Assembly: GCF_030386795.1 (NCBI RefSeq)
Contig: NZ_JANUQM010000001.1
Span: 182,363-246,362 of the forward strand
Origin: Streptomyces sp. S.PNR 29
GTDB taxonomy: Bacteria > Actinomycetota > Actinomycetes > Streptomycetales > Streptomycetaceae
Length of the DNA stretch: 64,000 nt
Direction of reading: 5' to 3'
Shown: piece by piece, positions 1-8,381 of the stretch
Numbering within the stretch: position 1 is the stretch's first letter
Layout: every line of letters starts with the position of its first letter
Translations under genes and position numbers: made by a program
The notes under the pieces: model-generated
What the model was told of the DNA's origin: nothing
What the model saw: the letters and a program-made list of their open reading frames with translations, nothing else
The model's database searches: none

Positions 1-1
1 G

Positions 2-394
2 GTCAAGGAGTACATCGCCGGTGCGGCACGTCACCGGTTGGCAGACGATTGCGTAGAGGCATTGAGTCAGCCGTGGCTGGGGGCGTCGGGTCAGCCGGCC
101 TTCTACCGTCAGATCGCTGCGCTCCGGCCTGAACACACCCGGCCGGTCGCGGAACGCCTGCAGCAGGTGAGCTGCGCGGTGACGATCGGCTGGGGGGATC
201 AGGACCCCTGGATTCCTGTCGACCAGTCAGCTCGGTTGCGGGACCTGCTACCCGGAAGTCCACCCGTGGTCACGCTGAAGGAGGTCGGGCACCTCGCCCC
301 CGTCGAAACGCCGTCGCGCGTGCATCGCGCTCTCGGCGACTGGCTCGCCCAGTGTGTCAGGCGTGACGGCACGAAGCCCCGGTCGGCGAGGTGA
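2..394 (+). CDS. Alpha/beta hydrolase, C-terminal part (5' truncated by window edge)
   Basis: The reading frame is open from the first bases of the window, so only the last 130 or so residues are present. The C-terminal half has the layout of an alpha/beta hydrolase. A strand followed by GWGDQDPWIP carries the acidic residue of the triad, and KEVGHLAPVETP near the end carries the catalytic His. The nucleophile elbow lies upstream of the window. The substrate cannot be inferred. It ends at TGA 392-394. A TTG at position 38 could be called as a start, but the family fold needs the upstream part, so I treat the gene as partial. Confidence 0.75.
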   Translation, partial: VKEYIAGAARHRLADDCVEALSQPWLGASGQPAFYRQIAALRPEHTRPVAERLQQVSCAVTIGWGDQDPWIPVDQSARLRDLLPGSPPVVTLKEVGHLAPVETPSRVHRALGDWLAQCVRRDGTKPRSAR

Positions 395-429
395 CGAGGA
401 TCTGTTCGTCGATGCCCGGACCTGCATGG

Positions 430-707
430 TCATGTGCCCTGCTCGGCGCACCCGCCTCGCTCGGAGTTCACCGACGAGTTCTGCCACACGCCCTGCGCGC
501 CGTAGGCGGGCAGCTTGCCGATGACGGTCAGGTTCGCTTGCCCTCGGACGGCGCCGGCGACGCCGAGGTGGAGGCCGATGGGCGGCCCGAGCCGCCTTCC
601 GTCCCTTGATGTCGTCCGATGACGAATCGCCGCCCCCGCCGCAAGCGGTGAGGAGCAGCGTCGTCCCCGCGGCGAAGGCGGTGGCGGTCAGAGGGGGGGC
701 GTACCAC
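430..707 (-). pseudogene. Decayed copy of the upstream lipoprotein gene
   Basis: A GTG at 705-707, preceded by an AGGAGA-type ribosome site, opens a lipoprotein signal with lipobox LLLTAC followed by GGGGDSSSDDIKG. This is nearly the same as the start of the intact lipoprotein at 1804-2439 (LLLTACGGGDDSSSDDIKG). The frame then slips into an arginine-rich out-of-frame stretch. The Ser/Pro/Ala linker (SASTSASPAPSEGKR) continues in a second frame. A third frame holds short pieces reminiscent of LTIIG and GVW...GGC from the intact protein, ending at TGA 430-432. At least two shifts and a large internal loss are needed. It lies just downstream of the secreted-protein gene, so it may be the remnant of a duplicated unit. 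Confidence 0.6.
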
Positions 708-728
708 AGGTGATCTCCTGATCGGTGG

Positions 729-1802
729 TCAGCGGTTGACCGACTGGATCTCCTGGACGTTCATGTCCTGCGTCGTCTCGAACGTGCCGTCGGGCAGGGC
801 GCCGCCGGTGCCGTCGGAGCCGGTCCAGGTGATCTGCCAAGTCACGGATGCCGACAGGTGGTACGGCGTGCCGTTGGTGGCGCGGAGATACCGGATGCCG
901 CACGGCGGGGTCTTGTCGGCGTCGCCCGCCTTGTACGGGGTGCCGATCGAGCCGTCGTCGTTGATCTCGCAGTCGCCGGAGGCGGGGAAGGTCTCCGCGT
1001 CCTCCGTGCCAGGGTCCAGGTGGAGGGCGACCGGCTTGGCCGTGGTCTCCGCCCACAGGCCCGTGTTCGGGAGTTCCGCGCGGACCTTGACCTCCTTGAA
1101 GGTGCCCTTGTCCAGCCAGACCCAGGTGGGCAGGTTCACCGTGGACTCGGCCTGCGGCTTCAGCTCGATCTCGGTGTCCGGGACCTCGACCTTGTCGTAG
1201 GCGTAGTCGGCGAGCGTCTTGGCCGAGGGGGCATGGGGAATCCTGGGTATCTCGCCGGCGTCCTGCCAGAACATGATCCTGCCGCAGTCCCAGGACTCGG
1301 GATCGTTCTCGTCGGGCGCGACGCTGCGCCAGAAGTAGCCGTCCTTGCCGATGTTGTAGTTCTTGTAGCCCTCGGCGGTGCTGAGCTCGTCGTCGAAGTT
1401 GGTCTCCGGCTTACCGTCCCGGTAGTGATCCGTCCACAGTTCCTTGCCGTACCAGGACTCGTGGATGCCCACGTCGCCCTGGCCGTCCGTCCTGTCCACG
1501 AACGCCTTCAACTGCTCGCCGGTGAAGACGGGCTCGTACCAGCAGGCGGGAGGCTTCCAGTTGGTGTCCACCGGCGCGAGGTTGCCCGTCTTGCCCCCTG
1601 AAGGGCCGCTCACCTGGCGGACCTTGATCCGGGAGTGGGTGGCGGAGGCGTAGATGTCTTTGCCTTGGGCGCCGCCGGAGGATTTCTTGGTCTCACCTTC
1701 GTGTCCGGGTTCGCCCAGTGCCGAGGCGGGTGAAGAGAGCAGGGCGGCTCCGAGTGCCAGTGAGAGCAGCAGACCGCTGTACGCCGTGCGGGGGTGGCTC
1801 AT
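729..1802 (-). CDS. Secreted protein of unknown function
   Basis: 357 residues with a Sec signal peptide: hydrophobic core around residues 9-22, probable cleavage after ASA near residue 29. The mature part is hydrophilic and rich in Trp and Tyr, with a few Cys residues (CWYEPVF, WDCGRIMF, DCEI, PPCGIRY) that could form disulfides. The C-terminal third (SVTWQITWTGSDGTGG) looks beta-rich. I recognise no enzymatic motif. It resembles secreted proteins often found beside pilus or export loci in Streptomyces, but I cannot name a function. The ATG follows the stop of the lipoprotein gene after one base (TGATATG), so the two are co-transcribed and probably translationally coupled. Confidence 0.8.
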   Translation of the reverse strand: MSHPRTAYSGLLLSLALGAALLSSPASALGEPGHEGETKKSSGGAQGKDIYASATHSRIKVRQVSGPSGGKTGNLAPVDTNWKPPACWYEPVFTGEQLKAFVDRTDGQGDVGIHESWYGKELWTDHYRDGKPETNFDDELSTAEGYKNYNIGKDGYFWRSVAPDENDPESWDCGRIMFWQDAGEIPRIPHAPSAKTLADYAYDKVEVPDTEIELKPQAESTVNLPTWVWLDKGTFKEVKVRAELPNTGLWAETTAKPVALHLDPGTEDAETFPASGDCEINDDGSIGTPYKAGDADKTPPCGIRYLRATNGTPYHLSASVTWQITWTGSDGTGGALPDGTFETTQDMNVQEIQSVNR

Positions 1803-1803
1803 A

Positions 1804-2439
1804 TCAGCACCCTCCCGGTTGGGTCTCCACCGTCATGGTCTTCCAGACACCGTCGGCCTGCTTGCCCAGGCTCGTCCGGTACTGGACCCGGGGGGATTCA
1901 CCCTTCGGGGTACCGGCGGTCTCTCCCGTCTTGAGGTCCTTGCTGTAGCCCTTGCTCTCGTCTACGCAGTAGAAGAGCGTCGCACGCTTCTTGCTGTTGC
2001 CGAGGTACGTGATCCGGGGGTCGTAGACCTTGACCTCACCGATGATGGTCAGGCCTTTGTATCCCTTGACCCACGCGGCGCCGGTACTCATGGCCGACTG
2101 CCCGCTGTAGAAGGCCAGCGCGCTGTACTGCGGGTCGCCGGCGATGATGGCCGCGTAGGACGCTCTGAGCCGTTCCTTGCCGTCGTTCAGCGCGGTCTGG
2201 AGTTCGGGGTCGCTGTTCGTCCAGCTGTCGAACTTCGCCTGGAAGCTGTCGGGGAGCTTGATGACCGGTCGCTTCGTGCCGGATGCGGCCGATGCCGACG
2301 CCGACGGGCTGCCCGACCCGCTGTCCGCCCCCTTGATGTCGTCCGAGGACGAGTCGTCGCCCCCGCCGCAGGCGGTCAGAAGGAGTGCTGCCGTCGCGGC
2401 GAACGCGGCGGCTGTGGTGGTCAGGGCGCGGCGGGCCAC
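1804..2439 (-). CDS. Putative lipoprotein
   Basis: 211 residues. The signal peptide ends in a good lipobox (LLLTAC, Cys near residue 24), followed by a Gly/Asp/Ser-rich linker to about residue 53. The remaining 155 residues form one small domain with KLPDSF, YSALAFYSGQSAM, LTIIGEVKVYDPRITYLG and a final GVWKTMTVETQPGGC. The protein should be anchored to the outer face of the membrane. It resembles small cystatin- or NTF2-like lipoproteins, but no family is certain. It heads a two-gene operon with the secreted-protein gene, and a decayed copy lies beyond that gene. The start codon is well placed for the signal peptide. Confidence 0.8.
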   Translation of the reverse strand: MARRALTTTAAAFAATAALLLTACGGGDDSSSDDIKGADSGSGSPSASASAASGTKRPVIKLPDSFQAKFDSWTNSDPELQTALNDGKERLRASYAAIIAGDPQYSALAFYSGQSAMSTGAAWVKGYKGLTIIGEVKVYDPRITYLGNSKKRATLFYCVDESKGYSKDLKTGETAGTPKGESPRVQYRTSLGKQADGVWKTMTVETQPGGC

Positions 2440-2701
2440 GGTTGATCTCCCCCGAGGTTCGGCGTGTGCGACAGGGAAGGACGCTATCAGGGGTGGGTAA
2501 GGGGCCCTTGAGAGGTAGTGGGGGATTGTGTGGGGAACGTGAGGAGTGTGGTGTTGGCGGCTGTGAACGGCGTGGATCCTGAGCCGTGCGGCACTGCGGG
2601 AGTCCGCGCTTCGACGGTGTCAGTGCGAGTCAATAAGATCTCTGTAGGCTCAGCACACCTTTCACTCCACTGGCTCCAACACACCACCCAGGACACCCGC
2701 C

Positions 2702-5668
2702 ATGCCGCGACGCCGCACTTCAAGCTCGTCTAGCTCGACGGGAAACCCGACGGGGAGTTCGACGGCCCCACGGAACCGGACACCGCAGCCGGTGCGGGTG
2801 CGGCGGCGTTCGTTCGGGGACTTCGTCAAGGCGTTCTTCGCGTTCGTCGCGCTCGTCGCTCTGGTCGTCGGGGTGCCGTTCGCGCTGGCCTCGACCATCG
2901 GGTGGCCGCTGCCGAGCGGTGTGCCGAGCCTGGACTGGCTGCAGCAGGAGATCACGGTCTGGACGTTCATCCACATCCTGACCGTCATCGTCTGGTTCGC
3001 CTGGGCCCAGTTCACCGCCTGCGTCCTGGTCGAGGTGAAGGCCGCGCTGTCCGGCGTCGGAGTGCCGGGCCGGGTGCCGGGCGCCGGGCCCAGTCAGCTG
3101 CTCGCCCGGCAGTTGGTCGCCGCGCTGCTGCTCGTCGGCGCCACCGCCGCCAGCCTCACGCCGGGGCTGTCGCAGCTGGGGCACAGCATGGAGGGGAACC
3201 AGAAGCCGACCGTCGCCGCGGCCCAGCAGACGCCGGGACTGTTCGCCCAGCAGCAGGAGCAGGCCGCCAGTACCGCGGCCGCCCTCGCCGAGCAGGCCTC
3301 CCACGCGGCCTCCCACGCCGACGCCGGCGGCAGCACCGCCAAGCAGGGCGACACCAAGTACTACCGGATCCAGCCGCCCGAGGGACGTCACCACGACTCG
3401 CTCTGGGAGATAGCGGAACGGCACCTCGGTGACGGACGCCGGTACAAGGAGATCTTCGAGCTCAACAAGGACCGCATCCAGCCCGACGGTTCCCGGCTCT
3501 CCGAGGCCAGCCTCATCCGGCCCGGGTGGATCATGGAGATGCCCGGCGACGCGCGCGGTGGCGACCTCGTAGAGATGCCGGACGAGGCGCCCAGCGTCTC
3601 GCCGGACGTGCAGCAGCAGATCCACGACTACGCCCGGACCGGGGATCACGCGCAAGCCCAGGGCGGTGGCGGTCACGCCCAAGGCGGCGGCTCGCACGTC
3701 TCCGCGCCCGAGCAGCAGCCCGCACCCGAACATCAGCAGCAGCACCAACAGCACGCCACCGACGCCGAGTCCGGCAGCCACTCCTTCGGCCTGCCCGAGG
3801 CCCTCCTCGGCGCCCCGCTCCTCGCCGCCGGCCTCCTCGGTGCCCTCGGGCGCCGGCGTCGGCAGGCGCTGTGGCAGTCGGCGTTCGGTGCCGTCGGCGG
3901 GCGGCGCGGCATGGAGCCGCCGACGCCGACCGGGGACGCCCAGGACGTGCAGGACGCGCTGCTCGTGGGCGCCGACCCCGAGGGCGTACGCCTGCTCGAC
4001 CGGTCGTTGCGCGGGCTTGCGGCCTCTCTCGCCGCCGAGTCCCGCCCGCTGCCGACCGTGTACGCCGCCTGGCTGAGCAACGGCGATCTGCATCTGCAGC
4101 TCGCCCAGCCCTCCGGGAAGCCGCCCGCGCCGTGGCAGCTCGGGCAGGACCAGACCTTCTGGATGCTGGCCCGGACCGACGCCGAGCGGTACGAGGACGT
4201 CGACACGGCCGCGCCCTACCCCGGCCTCGTCAGCCTCGGCACCATGGACGACTCCCGGCTGCTGCTCAACCTGGAGTCCGTGCCCGGGATCGTGTCCCTC
4301 TCCGGCCGTGAGGCCGACCGCGCCGCCGTGTTCGCCTCCGTCGCCGCCGAGTTGGCGACGAACGGCTGGTCGGACCGGATGACCATCACCCTCGTCGGGT
4401 TCGGGGAGGACCTCACCCCCCTCGCGCCCAACCGGCTCCGGCACCTCGACGACATCGAGGCGCTCATCGAGACCATGGAGGCCGAGACGCGGCAGCGGCG
4501 CGGTGCGCTGGGCGCCGCCGGGCACGACTCCGTGCTCACCGGCCGCACCGGGCCCGCCCAGCACACCCGTTGGGCCCCGCACCTCGTCCTGCTCGCCGCC
4601 CAGCCCTCCGCCGAGGACGCCGTCAAGCTCGCCGAACTCGCCGCCGATGCCTCCCGCCTCGGCATCGGATACCTCGTCGGCACCGAGACCGGCGATCTGC
4701 CGGGCGCCGCCTGGGAGATGGAGATCACCAGCGCGGGCAAGCTGCTCGCCCCGCTCCTCGGGCTCGAACTCGACGCCCAGCTCCTGCCGGCCACCCAGCA
4801 GCGGGCCGTGGTCGAGCTGTTCGTCGAGGCCGACCCGGACCACCGGCCGGACGGGCCGACCAACACCCCGCCGTTCCTCGTCGACATCAGCGAGCAGGGG
4901 CGGCCCGCGGTGTACGCCCGCCTCGTCGGGCCGTACGAGATCATCGGCCTGGACACCCCGGACGGCGACCGCAGCGCGCTGCTGCACGAGGCGCTGGCGC
5001 TGCTGCTCCTGCACCGCGAGGGCGTGCACCCGCGCGTGCTGTCCTCCGCGCTGTGGCCGCGCGGTGTCACGGACGACGTACGCGACGCCCTCCTGGAGCG
5101 GCTGCGCAGCTGGCTCGGCACCGACCCCGACGGCAGCCCCCGGCTGCGCAGCGACGACACCGGGCGGCTCACCCTCGCCAAGTCCGTCGTCTCCGACCTG
5201 GACGTACTGCGGTCCCTCTACTACGAGGCCACGCAGGGCAAGGGCGTCGACAGCCGGGCCGTGCGCGGGCGGCTGCTCACGGACGCGCTGGTGCTGGTGC
5301 GCGGGCCGCTGCTCGCCGACCGGCCCGAGGGCCGCTACCGCTGGCTCACCCACGAGATCATCGACGCCCAGCTCCCGCTGCTGGTCGCGGACACCGGGCT
5401 CGCGCTGTCCGAGTTCCACATGGAGAAGGACCGCGCGGAGAAGGCCATCGAGGCGCTGAACGCGGCCCTGCGGACGGCACCCGCCGACGAGCGCCTGTGG
5501 CACGAACTGCTGCGTGCCACGCACGCGACCGGCGACCCCGCCCGGCTCCGGTCCCTGGCCGCCGACCTCATCGGCCGGAGCGGGGCACGGGGCCTGCCGC
5601 CGCGCACGGAAGCCCTGCTCGACGAGTTGCTGCCGACGTGGCGCGACGGCGCCGCGGCCGTGGGATGA
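2702..5668 (+). CDS. Large membrane protein with LysM and bacterial transcriptional activator (BTAD) domains
   Basis: 988 residues. A basic, Ser-rich N-terminus is followed by hydrophobic segments near residues 43-66, 90-112 and 130-153. A LysM-like domain follows at about 220-281 (DSLWEIAERHLGDG, IRPGWIMEMP), then a Gln/His-rich linker and a fourth hydrophobic segment near 363-382 ending in GRRRR. A long middle region (about 420-740) is cytosolic by inference. A winged-helix-like part lies near 765-810 (LLLLHREG, LSSALWPRGV, LRSWLG), and a helical BTAD-type region runs from about 830 to 985. Ordinary SARP regulators are about 270 residues and soluble, so this is a different, membrane-tethered architecture. 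It overlaps the prepilin peptidase by 4 bp (ATGA), which suggests a role in pilus or secretion assembly. Confidence 0.85.
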   Translation: MPRRRTSSSSSSTGNPTGSSTAPRNRTPQPVRVRRRSFGDFVKAFFAFVALVALVVGVPFALASTIGWPLPSGVPSLDWLQQEITVWTFIHILTVIVWFAWAQFTACVLVEVKAALSGVGVPGRVPGAGPSQLLARQLVAALLLVGATAASLTPGLSQLGHSMEGNQKPTVAAAQQTPGLFAQQQEQAASTAAALAEQASHAASHADAGGSTAKQGDTKYYRIQPPEGRHHDSLWEIAERHLGDGRRYKEIFELNKDRIQPDGSRLSEASLIRPGWIMEMPGDARGGDLVEMPDEAPSVSPDVQQQIHDYARTGDHAQAQGGGGHAQGGGSHVSAPEQQPAPEHQQQHQQHATDAESGSHSFGLPEALLGAPLLAAGLLGALGRRRRQALWQSAFGAVGGRRGMEPPTPTGDAQDVQDALLVGADPEGVRLLDRSLRGLAASLAAESRPLPTVYAAWLSNGDLHLQLAQPSGKPPAPWQLGQDQTFWMLARTDAERYEDVDTAAPYPGLVSLGTMDDSRLLLNLESVPGIVSLSGREADRAAVFASVAAELATNGWSDRMTITLVGFGEDLTPLAPNRLRHLDDIEALIETMEAETRQRRGALGAAGHDSVLTGRTGPAQHTRWAPHLVLLAAQPSAEDAVKLAELAADASRLGIGYLVGTETGDLPGAAWEMEITSAGKLLAPLLGLELDAQLLPATQQRAVVELFVEADPDHRPDGPTNTPPFLVDISEQGRPAVYARLVGPYEIIGLDTPDGDRSALLHEALALLLLHREGVHPRVLSSALWPRGVTDDVRDALLERLRSWLGTDPDGSPRLRSDDTGRLTLAKSVVSDLDVLRSLYYEATQGKGVDSRAVRGRLLTDALVLVRGPLLADRPEGRYRWLTHEIIDAQLPLLVADTGLALSEFHMEKDRAEKAIEALNAALRTAPADERLWHELLRATHATGDPARLRSLAADLIGRSGARGLPPRTEALLDELLPTWRDGAAAVG

Positions 5669-6393
5669 ACACCGGTCTGCTCGTGCTCGCCGCCGCGCTG
5701 TGGGGCGCGGCGGCAGGCGCGTTGCTGCCGCGGGCGGCGTACCGGTTCTCGGTGCCGTCGGGGGAGGAGTGGCGGCAGTCGTGTCCCGGCGGGCATCGGG
5801 TCGCCGGATGGCTCGGGCGGGCGCGGTGCGGACAGTGCCCGGAGCGCTCGTACGGTCCCGGCACCGCCTCCCTCACCACCGTCACCGCCCTCGTCTGCGC
5901 CGCCCTCGCCGCAGCCACCGGCACGCGTCCCGAGCTGGCCGTCTGGCTGCTGCTCGCACCGGTCGGCGTGCTGCTGGCGGTCGTCGACTTCCGGGTACGA
6001 CGGCTGCCCGACCCCCTCACCCTCCCGTTCGCCGGTGCCGCGCTCGCCCTCCTCGGCGTCACCGCGCTCGTGCCCGAGCACGCCGGGGAGTGGACGACCG
6101 CCGTGCTGGGCGCCCTCGCGCTCGGCGCCGGTTACTTCGTGCTGTTCCTCATCAACCCGGGCGGGATGGGCTTCGGCGACGTGAAACTGGCCCTCGGCGC
6201 GGGCGCCGTGCTCGGCTGGTACGGGTGGCCGACCGTCATGCTGGGCACCTTCGCCGGATTCCTGCTCGGGGCCCTGTACGGCGGTGCCCTCGTCGTCGCC
6301 CGGCGGGCCGGGCGGAAGACGGCCATCCCGTTCGGGCCGTTCCTGATCAGCGGCGCGTTGCTCGGGCTGCTCGTCGGCGCGTACGCGGCATAG
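5665..6393 (+). CDS. Prepilin peptidase (A24 aspartic protease, TadV/CpaA-PilD type)
   Basis: 242 residues, polytopic. The two catalytic Asp motifs of A24 peptidases are visible: VDFRVRRLPD near residue 100 and GMGFGDVKLA near 170, the GxGD signature. A short Cys-containing N-terminal loop (SCPGG and RCGQCPE) resembles the zinc-binding insert of PilD-type enzymes in reduced form. The enzyme should cleave type III/IV signal peptides of pilin-like proteins at the inner face of the membrane. No pilin or ATPase gene lies in the window, so its substrates are encoded elsewhere. The ATG overlaps the stop of the LysM-BTAD gene, so the two are co-translated. Confidence 0.9.
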   Translation: MNTGLLVLAAALWGAAAGALLPRAAYRFSVPSGEEWRQSCPGGHRVAGWLGRARCGQCPERSYGPGTASLTTVTALVCAALAAATGTRPELAVWLLLAPVGVLLAVVDFRVRRLPDPLTLPFAGAALALLGVTALVPEHAGEWTTAVLGALALGAGYFVLFLINPGGMGFGDVKLALGAGAVLGWYGWPTVMLGTFAGFLLGALYGGALVVARRAGRKTAIPFGPFLISGALLGLLVGAYAA

Positions 6394-6552
6394 CGCCGAT
6401 CGGCCGAGCCCCGACCCGGCCGCCGCTCCCCGCCGCCGAGACCCTGCGGACCGACGAGCCTGACGTCGGCGTGACGACATGGCTGGCGTACGCTGGTTCG
6501 GCCCGTCCACGACCGACTGTCCGTCGACAACCCTTGACGAAAGGGACGCCCG

Positions 6553-7752
6553 GTGACCGAGAAGGCCGACCTTCAGCCCATCCTCGACCGTGCTGCCGCC
6601 GGTGGGCGGATCACCCCCGAAGAGGCCCTCGACCTCTACCGCGACGCCCCGCTGCACGCGCTGGGCGCCGCCGCCGACGCCGTACGCCGTCGCCTCTACG
6701 CGGGCACCGAGCACATCGCGACGTACATCATCGAGCGCAACATCAACTACACGAACGTGTGCGTCACGGCGTGCAAGTTCTGCGCCTTCTACGCGGCTCC
6801 GAAGGACACGGCCAAGGGCTGGACGCGCGACCTGGACGACATCCTGCGGCGCTGCGCCGAGACGGTGGAGCTGGGCGGCACCCAGATCATGTTCCAGGGC
6901 GGCCACCACCCGGACTACGGCGTCGAGTACTACGAGAAGCACTTCCGCGCCATCAAGGAGGCCTTCCCGCAGCTCGTCATCCACAGCCTGGGGGCGAGCG
7001 AGGTCGAGCACATGGCCCGGATCTCCGGCGTGAGCGTCGAGGAGGCCATCACCCGGATCCACGAGGCGGGTCTCGACTCCTTCGCCGGGGCCGGTGCCGA
7101 GCTGCTGCCCGAGCGGCCGCGCAAGGCCATCGCGCCGCTGAAGGAGTCCGGTGAGCGCTGGCTGGAGATCATGGAGATCGCGCACCGGCTGGGCGTCGAG
7201 TCGACGTCCACCATGCTGATGGGCACGGGCGAGACCAACGCCGAGCGCATCGAGCACCTGCGGATGATCCGGGACGTGCAGGACCGCACCGGCGGCTTCC
7301 GCGCCTTCATCCCGTACACCTACCAGCCGGAGAACAACCACCTGAAGGGCCGCACCCAGGCCACCATCTTCGAGTACCTGCGGATGATCGCGATCGCCCG
7401 CCTGTTCCTCGACAACGTCCGGCACATCCAGGGCTCGTGGCTGACGACGGGCAAGGAGGTCGGCCAGCTCTCCCTGCACTACGGCGCCGACGACCTCGGC
7501 TCGATCATGCTGGAGGAGAACGTCGTGTCGTCGGCCGGCGCGAAGCACCGCTCCAACCGGCTGGAGATCATCGACCTGATCCGCAAGGCGGGGCGGGTGC
7601 CCGCACAGCGGTCGACCACGTACGAGCACCTGGTGGTGCACGACGACCCGGCGAACGACCCCGTCGACGAGCGGGTCGTGTCCCACATCTCGTCCACGGC
7701 GATCGAGGGCGGCACCGCGCACCCCGAGCTGAAGCTGCTCGCGTCCAACTAG
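6553..7752 (+). CDS. mqnC: Cyclic dehypoxanthinyl futalosine synthase MqnC
   Basis: 399 residues, a radical SAM enzyme of the futalosine route to menaquinone. It cyclises dehypoxanthinyl futalosine. The 4Fe-4S/SAM cluster motif CxxxCxxC is at Cys70, Cys74 and Cys77 (NVCVTACKFCAFY). The family features GGTQIMFQGGHHPD and PYTYQPENN are present. Length is typical. The GTG start at 6553 has GAAAGGGA about 8 bases upstream. With menG (10728), the FAD reductase (12483) and the polyprenyl synthase (50637), it gives this window a strong menaquinone theme, next to the menaquinone-reducing nuo complex. A degenerate amidohydrolase-like gene follows after 7 bases. Confidence 0.97.
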   Translation: MTEKADLQPILDRAAAGGRITPEEALDLYRDAPLHALGAAADAVRRRLYAGTEHIATYIIERNINYTNVCVTACKFCAFYAAPKDTAKGWTRDLDDILRRCAETVELGGTQIMFQGGHHPDYGVEYYEKHFRAIKEAFPQLVIHSLGASEVEHMARISGVSVEEAITRIHEAGLDSFAGAGAELLPERPRKAIAPLKESGERWLEIMEIAHRLGVESTSTMLMGTGETNAERIEHLRMIRDVQDRTGGFRAFIPYTYQPENNHLKGRTQATIFEYLRMIAIARLFLDNVRHIQGSWLTTGKEVGQLSLHYGADDLGSIMLEENVVSSAGAKHRSNRLEIIDLIRKAGRVPAQRSTTYEHLVVHDDPANDPVDERVVSHISSTAIEGGTAHPELKLLASN

Positions 7753-7759
7753 CCGGCCC

Positions 7760-8365
7760 ATGCTCACGATTCACGCGGACTCGGCCGGCCGGGCGCTCGC
7801 CGTCGAGGGCGCGTGGATCGCGGCGGCGGGCCCCCTGGAGCAACTCGCCGCCGCTCATCCGCGGGCCCGGGTGCGCCAGTGGCCCGGCATCCTCACCCCC
7901 GGGCTCGTCAACATGCACGGCACGGAGCTGCTGGAGGAGGCGTACCACCCCGACCCGCGCGAGGCCGATCAGCTGGGCACCGAGCCGCTGACCGGGGACG
8001 CCCTCGCCGCACTGGCGCTGGACGACGCCCGCTGGGGTGCGAGCGCCCGGCGCGCAGTGCAGCGGATGCTGGCGCACGGAACGGTCGCGGCCGCCTGCGA
8101 GGAACTGCGCAACCGCGCGGTCCGGGACGCCGTACACCGCTCCGGCCTGGGCGTGGTGGGCCGGCTCGGGCGCCCCGGCGGAGTGCCCTCGCTCGACCCG
8201 TACGCCTCCGGACTGCCGGTGCGGTTCGCGCCGCCGAGGGAGCGCGGCTCCGCCGCCCGGTTCGCCTTCTTCGACGTCCCGGACGAGGCGGCGCTCCCCG
8301 GCGTCGGGGCCGCGAGCTGCGTGGCGACGGTCGTCGACGGGCGCCTGGTGCACCGGCGCCGCTGA
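7760..8365 (+). CDS. Truncated amidohydrolase-like protein (imidazolonepropionase-like composite domain)
   Basis: 201 residues. The N-terminus has the small beta-sandwich start of amidohydrolases and PGLVNMHGTELL where active enzymes have PG-xx-N-x-HxH. The second metal-binding His is replaced by Thr, and most of the TIM barrel and its other ligands are missing. The C-terminus closes the composite beta domain (CVATVVDGRLVHRRR). Full-length relatives include aminofutalosine deaminases of the mqn pathway, so a position 7 bp after mqnC is suggestive. This short form probably lacks that catalytic mechanism. It could be a retained non-catalytic homologue or a shrunken remnant; the frame is open and of normal composition. 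Confidence 0.75.
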   Translation: MLTIHADSAGRALAVEGAWIAAAGPLEQLAAAHPRARVRQWPGILTPGLVNMHGTELLEEAYHPDPREADQLGTEPLTGDALAALALDDARWGASARRAVQRMLAHGTVAAACEELRNRAVRDAVHRSGLGVVGRLGRPGGVPSLDPYASGLPVRFAPPRERGSAARFAFFDVPDEAALPGVGAASCVATVVDGRLVHRRR

Positions 8366-8381
8366 TCCGTCCCAGGACCCC

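Noticed and set aside
2720..5524. 934-codon open frame on the minus strand opposite the LysM-BTAD gene
   Set aside because: It is a shadow produced by strong G/C third positions. It is rich in Gly, Arg, Val and Leu without domains, and the plus-strand gene explains the codon pattern.
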